Shown here in pieces: positions 57,140 through 64,000 of a stretch of 64,000 nt of DNA (position 1 is its first letter; each line of letters opens with the position of its first letter). The position numbers were made by a program, and so were the translations under genes. Origin of the DNA: Sphingopyxis lindanitolerans. GTDB taxonomy: Bacteria; Pseudomonadota; Alphaproteobacteria; Sphingomonadales; Sphingomonadaceae. Where the stretch lies: positions 3,122,009-3,186,008 of the forward strand of contig NZ_CM009578.1 of NCBI RefSeq assembly GCF_002993885.1. Reading direction: 5' to 3'. The notes under the pieces were generated by a model. That model saw only the letters and a program-made list of their open reading frames with translations, searched no databases and was not told the origin of the DNA.

Positions 57140-57157
57140 GTCCTCTTCTGGGCACCA
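57140..57157 (+). repeat. Right attachment site (att)
   Basis: Exact copy of the last 18 bases of tRNA-Leu (29268-29285), same orientation. Only the 3-prime tRNA segment is present; the preceding sequence is not tRNA-like. It marks the right boundary of the mobile element. Confidence 0.92.
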
Positions 57158-57379
57158 TTTGCTCCTCTCAGGGCAATCGACAAAATCCCAAAAAATGTTA
57201 ATTTTCAGCGGGTTTTGTTGCGTATTGTCCGAGGACATCTCACACGATCTGACCCCGAAACGGCCCACAGAAAATGCCATAGTGGCCCGTCTTTTCTCGG
57301 TGTGAAACTTGCTCGATGGCCCGTCTGCCTCGAGCGTCGTGGTCGGTGCCGGTCCAAACCTCTTGGAAGGAGTTGAGCC

Positions 57380-57625
57380 GTGCCTCTCAGCGATGTTCAA
57401 ATCAGGCCCCTCAAACCGCGGGTTCGCGTCTACAAAATCTCCGACGCCAACCGCCTCTAACTCGAAGCGCATCCGACCGATGCTCGGCTGTGGCGCTTCA
57501 AATGCACCTGGTATGGAAAGCAAAAGCGTATCGCGCTCGGCGCCTGCCCATGTGTCGGCTTACCCACTCCTAATCTGCTCCTTTGCTTGGATGGGGACGC
57601 CGTCGCAGCGTCGGTCGGCCACGTG
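57380..57625 (+). pseudogene. Integrase relic (N-terminal DUF4102 fragment)
   Basis: A GTG with AAGGAG upstream opens a frame VPLSDVQIRPLKPRVRVYKI then SDANRL, a stop TAA at 57458-57460, and LEAHPTDARLWRFKCTWYGK then QKRIALGACPCVGL. This aligns by eye with the first 70 residues of the element integrase (ATQIRAFAPRDTPYKKSDER; RLALGAWPEVSL). A frameshift seems to follow (GTPSQRRSAT in another frame resembles GEDPSLTRKRAKAT), and then homology ends. It lies 222 bases after the right att, about the same distance as the intact integrase from the left att, so it is likely the remains of an earlier element at the same tRNA. Confidence 0.8.
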
Positions 57626-57762
57626 AATTGAATATGACGGAAGTGTCTCGTCGCAGCGGGCCTGCCGGAAATTCGCGCAAATCGCGGACGGGATTGGTAT
57701 GGAGAATCTCGCGCAACGGCGCTTGTCTTCACGCGTAGGCGCTGGTAGAGGCGCCCCTCGTT

Positions 57763-57838
57763 GCCGCTTTAGCTCAGTTGGTAGAGCACATCATTCGTAA
57801 TGATGGGGTCACAGGTTCGAGTCCTGTAAGCGGCACCA
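57763..57838 (+). tRNA. tRNA-Thr(CGT)
   Basis: 76 bases including CCA. Acceptor GCCGCTT pairs with AAGCGGC; D arm AGCTCAGTTGGTAGAGC; anticodon loop TTCGTAA reads CGT, threonine; T arm CAGGTTCGAGTCCTG. Canonical and complete. Confidence 0.98.
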
Positions 57839-58202
57839 TCGCCCACCCATATCAACGACTTAGGCCCCGAGTTTTGCGGGTTCGGCGGCGCGCGCTTCAT
57901 CTTCGGGGCGTGTTACCAGGCTGGGATCACGGATACTGGCTTGTTCATCTGTCGGCTCTTCAAATGAAGGGGGCCGGATGCTCTGCCCGCGCCGGGCTGG
58001 GCTCGATCGCTGCGCTTACGCTCGACACCTACCTTGTCATCACCGCTCGCACCCATCCCGCGCCGCGGGTTCGTCCATCGGCCATTCGCTGAGTCAATAT
58101 TCATTCACGCTCGTGTGAGTGAATATTGACTCAGCGATAAGTCCGACGCATAACCTCTGCCTGAGACGGCTTCGATAATGTCGTCCAGGAGGGAGAGTTT
58201 GT
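57839..58202. other. Intergenic region before the second TonB receptor
   Basis: About 360 bases with no gene. It contains the 50-nt palindrome at 58087-58136 and a strong ribosome-binding site GGAGGGAGAG before the receptor ATG. Promoter elements were not placed with confidence. Confidence 0.45.
58087..58136. promoter_or_regulatory. 50-nt near-perfect palindrome, candidate TetR operator
   Basis: Two 22-base arms (58087-58108 and 58115-58136) with one mismatch and a 6-base centre. Within it are CAATATTCATTCAC and GTGAGTGAATATTG. It ends 66 bases before the receptor start, where a repressor could block transcription. The TetR gene at the end of the same operon is the obvious candidate; a transcribed hairpin is the alternative. 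Confidence 0.7.
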
Positions 58203-60506
58203 ATGAAGGCTCAGCTGTTCGCGTCCGCCTCGGCGGTCGCTCTGTTCGCGCTGCCCGTTTCCGCACAGGCCCAGTCGACCGACGCCGCGTCGCCCGCCGA
58301 CCGATCGGCCGGAGAGACGCCGCGGAGTGGGGACGACATCATCGTCACCGCCACCCGCCGCAGCGAAAGATTGCAGGACGTACCGCTCAGCGTCACCGCC
58401 TTCGGGCAGGAGGATCTCGATGACCTCGGCATCGTCGGCTACGAAGGCATCGCCCAGAATACGCCGGGGCTCGTCGTCAACCGGCCGACCCAGAATTTCA
58501 ACAATTTCACCGCGCGCGGCATCAACACCAACGGCTATAGCGCCGGCCTGCAGAGTGCAGTCGCGATCTACGTCGATGAACTGCCGATCTCGGCGAACGG
58601 CAATTCGACGATCCTCGACCCCAATCTCTACGACGTCGAGCGCGTCGAATTCCTGCGCGGACCGCAGGGTACGCTGTTCGGGTCGAACTCGCTCGCGGGC
58701 GCGATGCGCATCATCACCAAGAGTCCCGACCTCGACGACTTCGAAGCGTCGGCAAGCGCCGACATCGGGCTGACCGGCTCGAACTCGCTGCGCCAGCGCT
58801 ACAATGCGATGGTCAACCTCCCGATCATGAAGGACGAGATCGGGCTGCGCGTCACCGGCTATTATCGCAACGAGGATGGCTGGGTCGACAATATCGGCAC
58901 CGGGATCAAAAATTCGAACAGCCTCGAGGCCTATGGTGGCCGCGCGATCCTGCTGCTCCAGCCGAGCGACCGGATGAAGGTGAAGCTGCTCGCCTCCTAC
59001 GAAAACAGCAAGCCCGCCGATTCCGGGCTGACCAACCCTGCGCTTGGCACGTTCGTCCGCAATTCGGACCGTCCCGACCTGTTCCAGGGCAAGCTCACCA
59101 ATTACAATATCACCGTCAATTACGAGTTCGACTTCGCCGAGCTGATCAGCTCGACGACGCTGTCGGACTATGATGCGTCCTTCTATGTCGACCTGGCCGG
59201 CACCTATGCCCAGGCCTTTCCCTTCGCGCTCGACGCTTATGGCTATGACGATCTGTTCGTTCAGGAGACGCGGCTGGTGTCGCGCCACGGTGGGCCGGTC
59301 GAATGGGTCGCGGGCTTCTTTTATTACGACAAGCGCCGCACGGTCGACTTCGCCTATCGTTCGTCGCCCGAATATCTGGCGGCGAACAATATCGTCGGAC
59401 TGCCCGACGAATATTATCAGCGCTTCAACAGCTATACCGACCAGAGCGAGATCGCGGGATTCGGGGAGCTGACCTTCCGCTTCAGCGATAAATTCTGGGT
59501 CACCGGCGGGCTGCGCTACGGCAATACGCAGGTGCAAAGTTTCACGCGCGGCGGTGGTTATAACAGCAATTATCTGACCAATGCCTATTGCCGTGCGTTC
59601 ACCGCGCTTTGCGGGGGCTTCATCCCGCCGTTCAGCGGCACGACGCCCATCCCCTACGCCGAGGGGTTGAAAGTATCCGCCGATCGGCTGTCGTGGAAGG
59701 CGAGCGCGTCGTGGAAGCCGGTCGACAGCCTGACGACCTATGCGACGGTTTCGACGGGTTTCCGTACGCCGGTAGTCAATGCCCGCGCGGGGCTCGTCAG
59801 TGCGATCGATCCGAACGACCTCGTCATCCCCAACGGCGCCAAGTCGGACGGCGTGACCAACTACGAACTCGGCTTGAAAGGCCGCTGGCTGAACGGCGGC
59901 CTGACGGCCAATATCGCCGCTTATTATATCGACTGGAAGGACATCCAGGTCCAGGCGAACCGCGTGTCGGACTCGATCCAGTTCGCGACGAACATCGGCG
60001 GCGCCGAAAGCTATGGCGTCGAGTTCGAGGTCATCGCGCGGCCGGTGCAGGGGCTGAGCCTGTCGGTCAACGGTTCGTACAACGAAGCGAAAGTCACCGA
60101 CCTCACCTCGACCGAGGCGGCGATTTCGGGGGCGGAAGTGGGGACGCGGCTCGCCTCGCCGCATTTCCAGGGTTCGGCGACGCTGCGATACGACTTCCCG
60201 ATCGGCGACAGCGAGACCGCTTTCGCGTCGGTCAACGTCTCGCACGCCGGATCTTTCCCGAACCAGTTCCCGAATGTTCCGGGTAAACCCAATGTCGTGA
60301 GTCCGACCTATGACCATACCGAGGCGTGGACGAACGTGAACCTCTATACGGGGGCGAAGCTCGGCAAGCTTGGCCTTACGGCCTATGTCGAGAATCTGTT
60401 CGACGACAAGTCGATCACCTATGTCCATCCCGAAGCGTTCCTCGACGGCCGCTATGCCCGGATGCGGCCGCGCACGATCGGCGTCCGCGCCGATTATCGC
60501 TTCTGA
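58203..60506 (+). CDS. TonB-dependent outer-membrane receptor (ester/hydrophobe uptake operon)
   Basis: 767 residues. Signal peptide (FASASAVALFALPVSAQAQS), TonB-box-like DDIIVTATRRSERLQDVPLS, plug with FTARGINTNG and FLRGPQGTLFGSNSLAGAMR, then a barrel ending VRADYRF. The family imports siderophores, vitamins or, in sphingomonads, many aromatic and terpenoid-type substrates. It is followed 8 bases later by a carboxylesterase and then an acyl-CoA ligase, so the ligand is probably an ester or acid used as carbon source. Regulation is likely through the upstream palindrome. Confidence 0.94.
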   Translation: MKAQLFASASAVALFALPVSAQAQSTDAASPADRSAGETPRSGDDIIVTATRRSERLQDVPLSVTAFGQEDLDDLGIVGYEGIAQNTPGLVVNRPTQNFNNFTARGINTNGYSAGLQSAVAIYVDELPISANGNSTILDPNLYDVERVEFLRGPQGTLFGSNSLAGAMRIITKSPDLDDFEASASADIGLTGSNSLRQRYNAMVNLPIMKDEIGLRVTGYYRNEDGWVDNIGTGIKNSNSLEAYGGRAILLLQPSDRMKVKLLASYENSKPADSGLTNPALGTFVRNSDRPDLFQGKLTNYNITVNYEFDFAELISSTTLSDYDASFYVDLAGTYAQAFPFALDAYGYDDLFVQETRLVSRHGGPVEWVAGFFYYDKRRTVDFAYRSSPEYLAANNIVGLPDEYYQRFNSYTDQSEIAGFGELTFRFSDKFWVTGGLRYGNTQVQSFTRGGGYNSNYLTNAYCRAFTALCGGFIPPFSGTTPIPYAEGLKVSADRLSWKASASWKPVDSLTTYATVSTGFRTPVVNARAGLVSAIDPNDLVIPNGAKSDGVTNYELGLKGRWLNGGLTANIAAYYIDWKDIQVQANRVSDSIQFATNIGGAESYGVEFEVIARPVQGLSLSVNGSYNEAKVTDLTSTEAAISGAEVGTRLASPHFQGSATLRYDFPIGDSETAFASVNVSHAGSFPNQFPNVPGKPNVVSPTYDHTEAWTNVNLYTGAKLGKLGLTAYVENLFDDKSITYVHPEAFLDGRYARMRPRTIGVRADYRF

Positions 60507-60513
60507 GGGTGCG

Positions 60514-62154
60514 ATGAAGATGCGTCGTTTCCAGCGTTTCGCGCTCCTCATCTCGGCCTTCGTTCCCGGGCTCGCGGTCGCCGCCGCGGGGCCGGTGGTC
60601 GAGGCGCCTGCGGGTTCGGTCGAGGGGGCCAGCGAAGACGGCCTCAGCGTCTTCCGCGGTATCCCCTATGCCGCGCCGCCGGTCGGCGAGCAGAGGTGGC
60701 GGGCGCCTGTTCCGGCGTCGCGCTGGGACGGCGTGCGCGATGCGACAAAATTCGGCGCCGCCTGCATGCAGCCGAAGCCGCGGGCGGCGAACATCTATGC
60801 CTGGGATCTGCCGACGATGAGCGAGGATTGCCTGTCGCTCAATATCTGGATGCCGAAGGAGGCGCACGGCGCACCGGTGTTTGTCTGGATTCACGGGGGC
60901 GCGCTGACGTCGGGCTCCGGCGCCGACCCGCTCTATGATGGAAGCGCCCTGGCGAAGCGCGGGATTGTCGTCGTGTCGATCAACTATCGCCTCGGCGCGC
61001 TCGGCTACCTCGCGCTTCCCGGGCTCAGCGCCGAAAATGCCGATCATGTGTCGGGCAATTACGGTCTGCTCGACCAGATCGCGGCGCTCGAATGGGTGAA
61101 ACGCAACATCGGCTCGTTCGGCGGCGATGGCGGCAACGTCACCATCGCCGGCGAGTCGGCGGGCGGGCTCAGCGTCATGTATCTGATGACCGCGCCGGCG
61201 GCGCGCGGGCTGTTTCACAAGGCGATCGCGCAGAGCGCCTATATGGTCTCGGCGCCGGGGCTGAAGGACCGGATCAACGGCATGGTGCCGGCCGAGGAGC
61301 AGGGCGGCGAGCTCGCGGCAAAGCTGGGCGCCGCCGATCTCGCGGCGCTGCGCGCGATGCCCGCCGAAGAAATTGCTTCGAAGGCCCCGCCAACGGGCTT
61401 TTTCCCTTTCCCGGCGGTCGACGGCAAGGTTGTGCCGCGTCAGCTCGTCGACAGCTTCGACAAAGGCGAACAGGCGCCGGTGCCGATCCTCGCCGGCTTC
61501 AACAGCGGCGAGATTCGCTCGCTGCGCTTCCTGTTGCCGAAGGCGCCTGCCGGGGCCGCCGCCTACGAGGCGGCGGTGCGCACGGGCTATGGCGAACTCG
61601 CCAACCTGTTCCTCGCGCGCTACCCCGCGAAGAATATCGAGGAAAGCATGCTCGCCGCGACGCGCGATGCGATGTACGGCTGGACGTCTGAGCGACTGGT
61701 GTCGAACCAGTCGGCGCTCGGCCAGCGCTCCTATTATTATTTTTTCGACCATGGCTATCCGGCGATGGAGGAGTGGAATCTCCATGCCTTCCACGCGTCC
61801 GAACTGCCTTATGTTTTTGGGACCGCGACGCGCACACCGCCGCTATGGCCGAAGATACCCGATACGATTGCCGAAAAGAAGCTGTCGGAGGCGATGACCG
61901 ATTATTGGGCGAGCTTTGCCGCCACCGGCACGCCGCGCGCCAAAGGGCAGCCCGACTGGCCCGATTATGGTGAGCGGCGCGGCTTCCTGCATTTCGCCGA
62001 CGCGCCGCGCGCGGGGCATAATCTGTTCCCCGGCGTTTCGGCGCTGCACGAGGCGGTGGTCTGTCGCCGCCGCGCGGCGGGTGATATTCCGTGGAACTGG
62101 AACATCGGCGTCATTTCTCCGCCGCTGCCGCCCAAAGTCGTGGGGTGCCAATGA
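60514..62154 (+). CDS. Type-B carboxylesterase, secreted
   Basis: 546 residues from the ATG at 60514; the in-frame region upstream belongs to the receptor gene. A signal peptide (ALLISAFVPGLAVAAAG) directs it to the periplasm. The alpha/beta hydrolase of the carboxylesterase type B family shows the oxyanion motif VFVWIHGGALTSGSG, the nucleophile elbow TIAGESAGGLSV, a substrate-side motif SEDCLSLNIWMP, and an acid/His pair later (HAFHASELPYVFG). It hydrolyses carboxylic esters, likely the imported compound or a derivative. Its stop overlaps the ligase start as ATGA. Confidence 0.92.
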   Translation: MKMRRFQRFALLISAFVPGLAVAAAGPVVEAPAGSVEGASEDGLSVFRGIPYAAPPVGEQRWRAPVPASRWDGVRDATKFGAACMQPKPRAANIYAWDLPTMSEDCLSLNIWMPKEAHGAPVFVWIHGGALTSGSGADPLYDGSALAKRGIVVVSINYRLGALGYLALPGLSAENADHVSGNYGLLDQIAALEWVKRNIGSFGGDGGNVTIAGESAGGLSVMYLMTAPAARGLFHKAIAQSAYMVSAPGLKDRINGMVPAEEQGGELAAKLGAADLAALRAMPAEEIASKAPPTGFFPFPAVDGKVVPRQLVDSFDKGEQAPVPILAGFNSGEIRSLRFLLPKAPAGAAAYEAAVRTGYGELANLFLARYPAKNIEESMLAATRDAMYGWTSERLVSNQSALGQRSYYYFFDHGYPAMEEWNLHAFHASELPYVFGTATRTPPLWPKIPDTIAEKKLSEAMTDYWASFAATGTPRAKGQPDWPDYGERRGFLHFADAPRAGHNLFPGVSALHEAVVCRRRAAGDIPWNWNIGVISPPLPPKVVGCQ

Positions 62155-63707
62155 TCGACGGATCGATGCAGACCTATGCGTTGACGCTCGACAAATTCCT
62201 CTCCCACGCCGCAAAATGGCATCCCGGCGCCGAGGTGGTGTCGGCGGGGGCGGAAAGCGCGGTCCAGCGCATCGGCTATGCCGCGCTCTGCGACCGCGCG
62301 CGCCGCGTCTCGGGCGCGCTGGCGCGGCTCGGGATCGCGAAGGGCAACCGCGTCGCGACGCTCGCGTGGAACACGCAGGGCCATGTCGAGGCGTGGTACG
62401 GGATCATGGGCATGGGGGCGATCTGCCACACGCTCAACCCGCGGTTGACCCCCGCGCAGATCGGATCGATGTTGGCGCAGTCCGAGGCGTCGGTTCTGCT
62501 AGTCAACCCCGACCTGCTGCCGCTGGCGGAGGATGCCACGCGCAATCTCGGGACAGTCCGGCATATCCTGTTGCTCGACGCCGACGGCGACCGCGCGCTC
62601 GAACCGCTGATCACGTCCGCCGATGGCAACATCGCATGGGGCGATTTCGACGAGACGAGCCCGTCGGGACTCTGTTTTACATCGGGCAGCACGGGGATGC
62701 CCAAGGGGGTGACCTATACGCATCGCGGTTGCTTTCTGCACACGATGCGCCAGCTTCAGGCCGATGTTCTCGGCATTACCTCTCGCGACGCCGTGATGCC
62801 CGTCGTCCCGATGTTCCATGCCAATGCGTGGGGCATACCCTTTACCGCGCCGGCGGTCGGGGCGAAGCTGGTGCTGCCGGGGCGTCATACGGACGGTGCG
62901 CATCTGGCGCGGTTGATCCGCTCGGAAGGCGTGACCGCGGCGGTCGGGGTCCCGACCGTATGGCTGGGCCTTGTCGAACATCTCGAAGCTGAGGGCGGTG
63001 AGGTGCCGTCGCTCGAGCGCATCCTCGTCGGCGGGTCGTCGATGCCGCCTGCGCTGATGGACCGAATCGAGCAGCGGCTGGGGGTCGAGGTGCAGACGAG
63101 TTGGGGGATGACTGAATTGTCGCCGCTCGGCACCGCCGCGCTGCCCGGCGATCCCGGACGCAAACCTTCGCTCTCGGGTCGCCCCGCCATGGGCATCGAC
63201 CTGCTGCTGACCGATGCCGAGGGCGTGGCGCTTGCGCCGCAGCGCGGCGGGGAAGGGCATTTGCGCGTGTGCGGCGGTTCGGTGGTCGAACGCTATTTCG
63301 GACAGGCCGAGCCCGCGATCGACGCCGACGGCTGGTTCGATACCGGCGACCTCGCGCGGATCGATGCGGCGGGCAATCTGACGATCACTGGGCGCGCCAA
63401 GGACCTGATCAAGTCGGGCGGCGAATGGATCAACCCCGCCGAGATCGAGGCGATCGTAAGCGCGCTGCCGCAGGTCTCGCTCGCCGCGGTGATCGGGCGG
63501 TCGGACCTGAAATGGGGCGAGCGCCCGATCCTGCTCGTCGAGACTTGCGAGCCGTCGGTCAGCGATGCCGAACTGCTCGCGCCGCTCGCCGGACGGGTCG
63601 CATCCTGGTGGATTCCCGATGCCGTCGTCCGACTCGATGCGATGCCGCTGGCGTCCACGGGCAAGATCGACAAAATGCAATTGCGGGCCGAATACGGACA
63701 GGTGTAG
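62151..63707 (+). CDS. AMP-dependent acyl-CoA ligase
   Basis: 518 residues from the ATG overlapping the esterase stop; an in-frame start at 62091 lies inside the esterase. The ATP-binding motif LCFTSGSTGMPKGVTYTH, QTSWGMTELSPLG, GWFDTGDLARIDAAGNLTIT then GRAKDLIKSGGEWINPAEIE, and the catalytic Lys in STGKIDKMQLR are all present. It activates a carboxylic acid through an acyl-AMP to the CoA thioester. Similar enzymes act on medium/long-chain fatty and related acids; exact substrate unknown. Natural partner of the esterase: ester cut, acid then activated. Confidence 0.93.
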   Translation: MIDGSMQTYALTLDKFLSHAAKWHPGAEVVSAGAESAVQRIGYAALCDRARRVSGALARLGIAKGNRVATLAWNTQGHVEAWYGIMGMGAICHTLNPRLTPAQIGSMLAQSEASVLLVNPDLLPLAEDATRNLGTVRHILLLDADGDRALEPLITSADGNIAWGDFDETSPSGLCFTSGSTGMPKGVTYTHRGCFLHTMRQLQADVLGITSRDAVMPVVPMFHANAWGIPFTAPAVGAKLVLPGRHTDGAHLARLIRSEGVTAAVGVPTVWLGLVEHLEAEGGEVPSLERILVGGSSMPPALMDRIEQRLGVEVQTSWGMTELSPLGTAALPGDPGRKPSLSGRPAMGIDLLLTDAEGVALAPQRGGEGHLRVCGGSVVERYFGQAEPAIDADGWFDTGDLARIDAAGNLTITGRAKDLIKSGGEWINPAEIEAIVSALPQVSLAAVIGRSDLKWGERPILLVETCEPSVSDAELLAPLAGRVASWWIPDAVVRLDAMPLASTGKIDKMQLRAEYGQV

Positions 63708-63712
63708 GCCGG

Positions 63713-64000
63713 ATGCGGGTCGCGGTGACGGATATGAAGGTGCGGAAGGAAGCGGATTTGGCGTCGAACGCGAAGATTGTAGTGAAGCGGCCGACCAAGG
63801 CGGAAAAGCGCGCCGAAATGATGGAGCAGATTCTCGACACGGCCGAATTGCTGTTTTCGAAGCACGGATTCCATGGCGTGACGCTGAAGGATGTGGCCAA
63901 GCAGGTCGGGGTCCACCACACGCTGCTCAACTATTATTTCGACGACAAGCGGACCCTGTTCGACGCGGTCTTCGCGCGACGTGCGGTCGTGACGATCGAC
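63713..64000 (+). CDS. TetR-family regulator (truncated by window end)
   Basis: The first 96 codons of a gene that runs past the window. After a basic N-terminal arm of about 30 residues comes the TetR helix-turn-helix: MMEQILDTAELLFSKHGFHG then VTLKDVAKQVGVHHTLLNYY and FDDKRTLFDAVFARRA. It starts 5 bases after the ligase stop, so it belongs to the operon, an arrangement common for repressors that sense the pathway substrate or its CoA ester. It is the candidate ligand for the palindrome at 58087-58136. Confidence 0.9.
   Translation, partial: MRVAVTDMKVRKEADLASNAKIVVKRPTKAEKRAEMMEQILDTAELLFSKHGFHGVTLKDVAKQVGVHHTLLNYYFDDKRTLFDAVFARRAVVTID

Larger units (their letters stand above)
29268..57157 (+). 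mobile_element. Integrative and mobilizable element of about 27.9 kb in tRNA-Leu
   Basis: Bounded by 18-bp direct repeats of the tRNA-Leu 3-prime end. A tyrosine integrase starts 178 bases inside the left end. Cargo is a type I restriction operon with extra nucleases, an ArdC antirestriction protein, hipBA, an XRE/ImmA pair, small DUF proteins and an IS5-family transposase. Transfer genes are limited to a MobF relaxase, a coupling protein, a small probable accessory protein and a candidate oriT. No VirB/Trb/Tra mating-pair gene is present, so transfer would need a helper conjugation system. Excision ability is inferred from intact integrase and att sites. Confidence 0.9.

Noticed and set aside
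29268..57157. Possibility of a full ICE with its own type IV secretion system
   Set aside because: Relaxase and coupling protein are present, but no VirB4-like ATPase, pilin or channel gene is found anywhere in the element.
58131..60551. An 806-codon minus-strand frame opposite the second TonB receptor
   Set aside because: Shadow; peptide is Arg/Val/Asp-rich with no known fold.

Overview
The window looks like a chromosomal segment of a high-GC alphaproteobacterium of the Sphingomonadaceae, most like Sphingopyxis or a near relative. This rests on gene content and style: large TonB-dependent receptors, PtsP of the nitrogen PTS, UbiG, a gltD/gltB pair, strong bias to G/C at third positions, and long shadow frames opposite most genes. 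It is an inference from recognition; no search was run.

Left backbone (1-29.2 kb). In order: ptsP (-), a proline-rich lipoprotein (-), a nitronate-monooxygenase-type flavoprotein (-), a YezD-like small protein and a TonB-dependent receptor (+), a tiny Gln-rich GTG-start gene (-), katG (+), an AT-richer islet with an orphan membrane-anchored protein (-), the YciB/IspZ membrane protein (+), aspartokinase (-), ubiG (+), a GST (-) and a secreted protein (-). Then come a polysaccharide deacetylase and ATP-grasp pair (+), running tail to tail into an acyltransferase and LMW-phosphatase pair (-). The last part is the glutamate synthase operon gltD / DUF2059 protein / gltB (-), uppP (-) and an NDUFA9-like dehydrogenase (-), ending at tRNA-Leu(CAG).

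Mobile element (29.27-57.16 kb). A tyrosine integrase follows the tRNA-Leu directly, and the last 18 bases of that tRNA gene recur exactly at 57140-57157. This defines an integrated element of about 27.9 kb. It carries an HNH nuclease gene and a seven-gene, translationally coupled (+) defence operon: hsdR, hsdM, a four-helix membrane protein, a GIY-YIG/DUF4357 protein, hsdS, a restriction-associated AAA ATPase and an HNH protein. An ArdC-type antirestriction gene meets this operon tail to tail. Next come a MobF relaxase, a TraD-like coupling protein, a small probable relaxosome protein and a repeat-rich candidate oriT, with no mating-pair genes, so the element is best described as an integrative and mobilizable element. 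The rest is AlpA, two unknown proteins, hipBA with three operator-like palindromes, an XRE/ImmA pair divergent from a DUF2188/DUF1883/DUF3892 operon, and an IS5-family transposase. Just outside the right att site is an integrase relic, suggesting tandem insertion at the same tRNA.

Right backbone (57.2-64 kb). tRNA-Thr(CGT) is followed by a 50-nt near-perfect palindrome and a (+) operon: TonB-dependent receptor, type-B carboxylesterase, acyl-CoA ligase and the start of a TetR regulator. This reads as a self-regulated module for taking up, hydrolysing and CoA-activating an ester; the substrate cannot be named from sequence.
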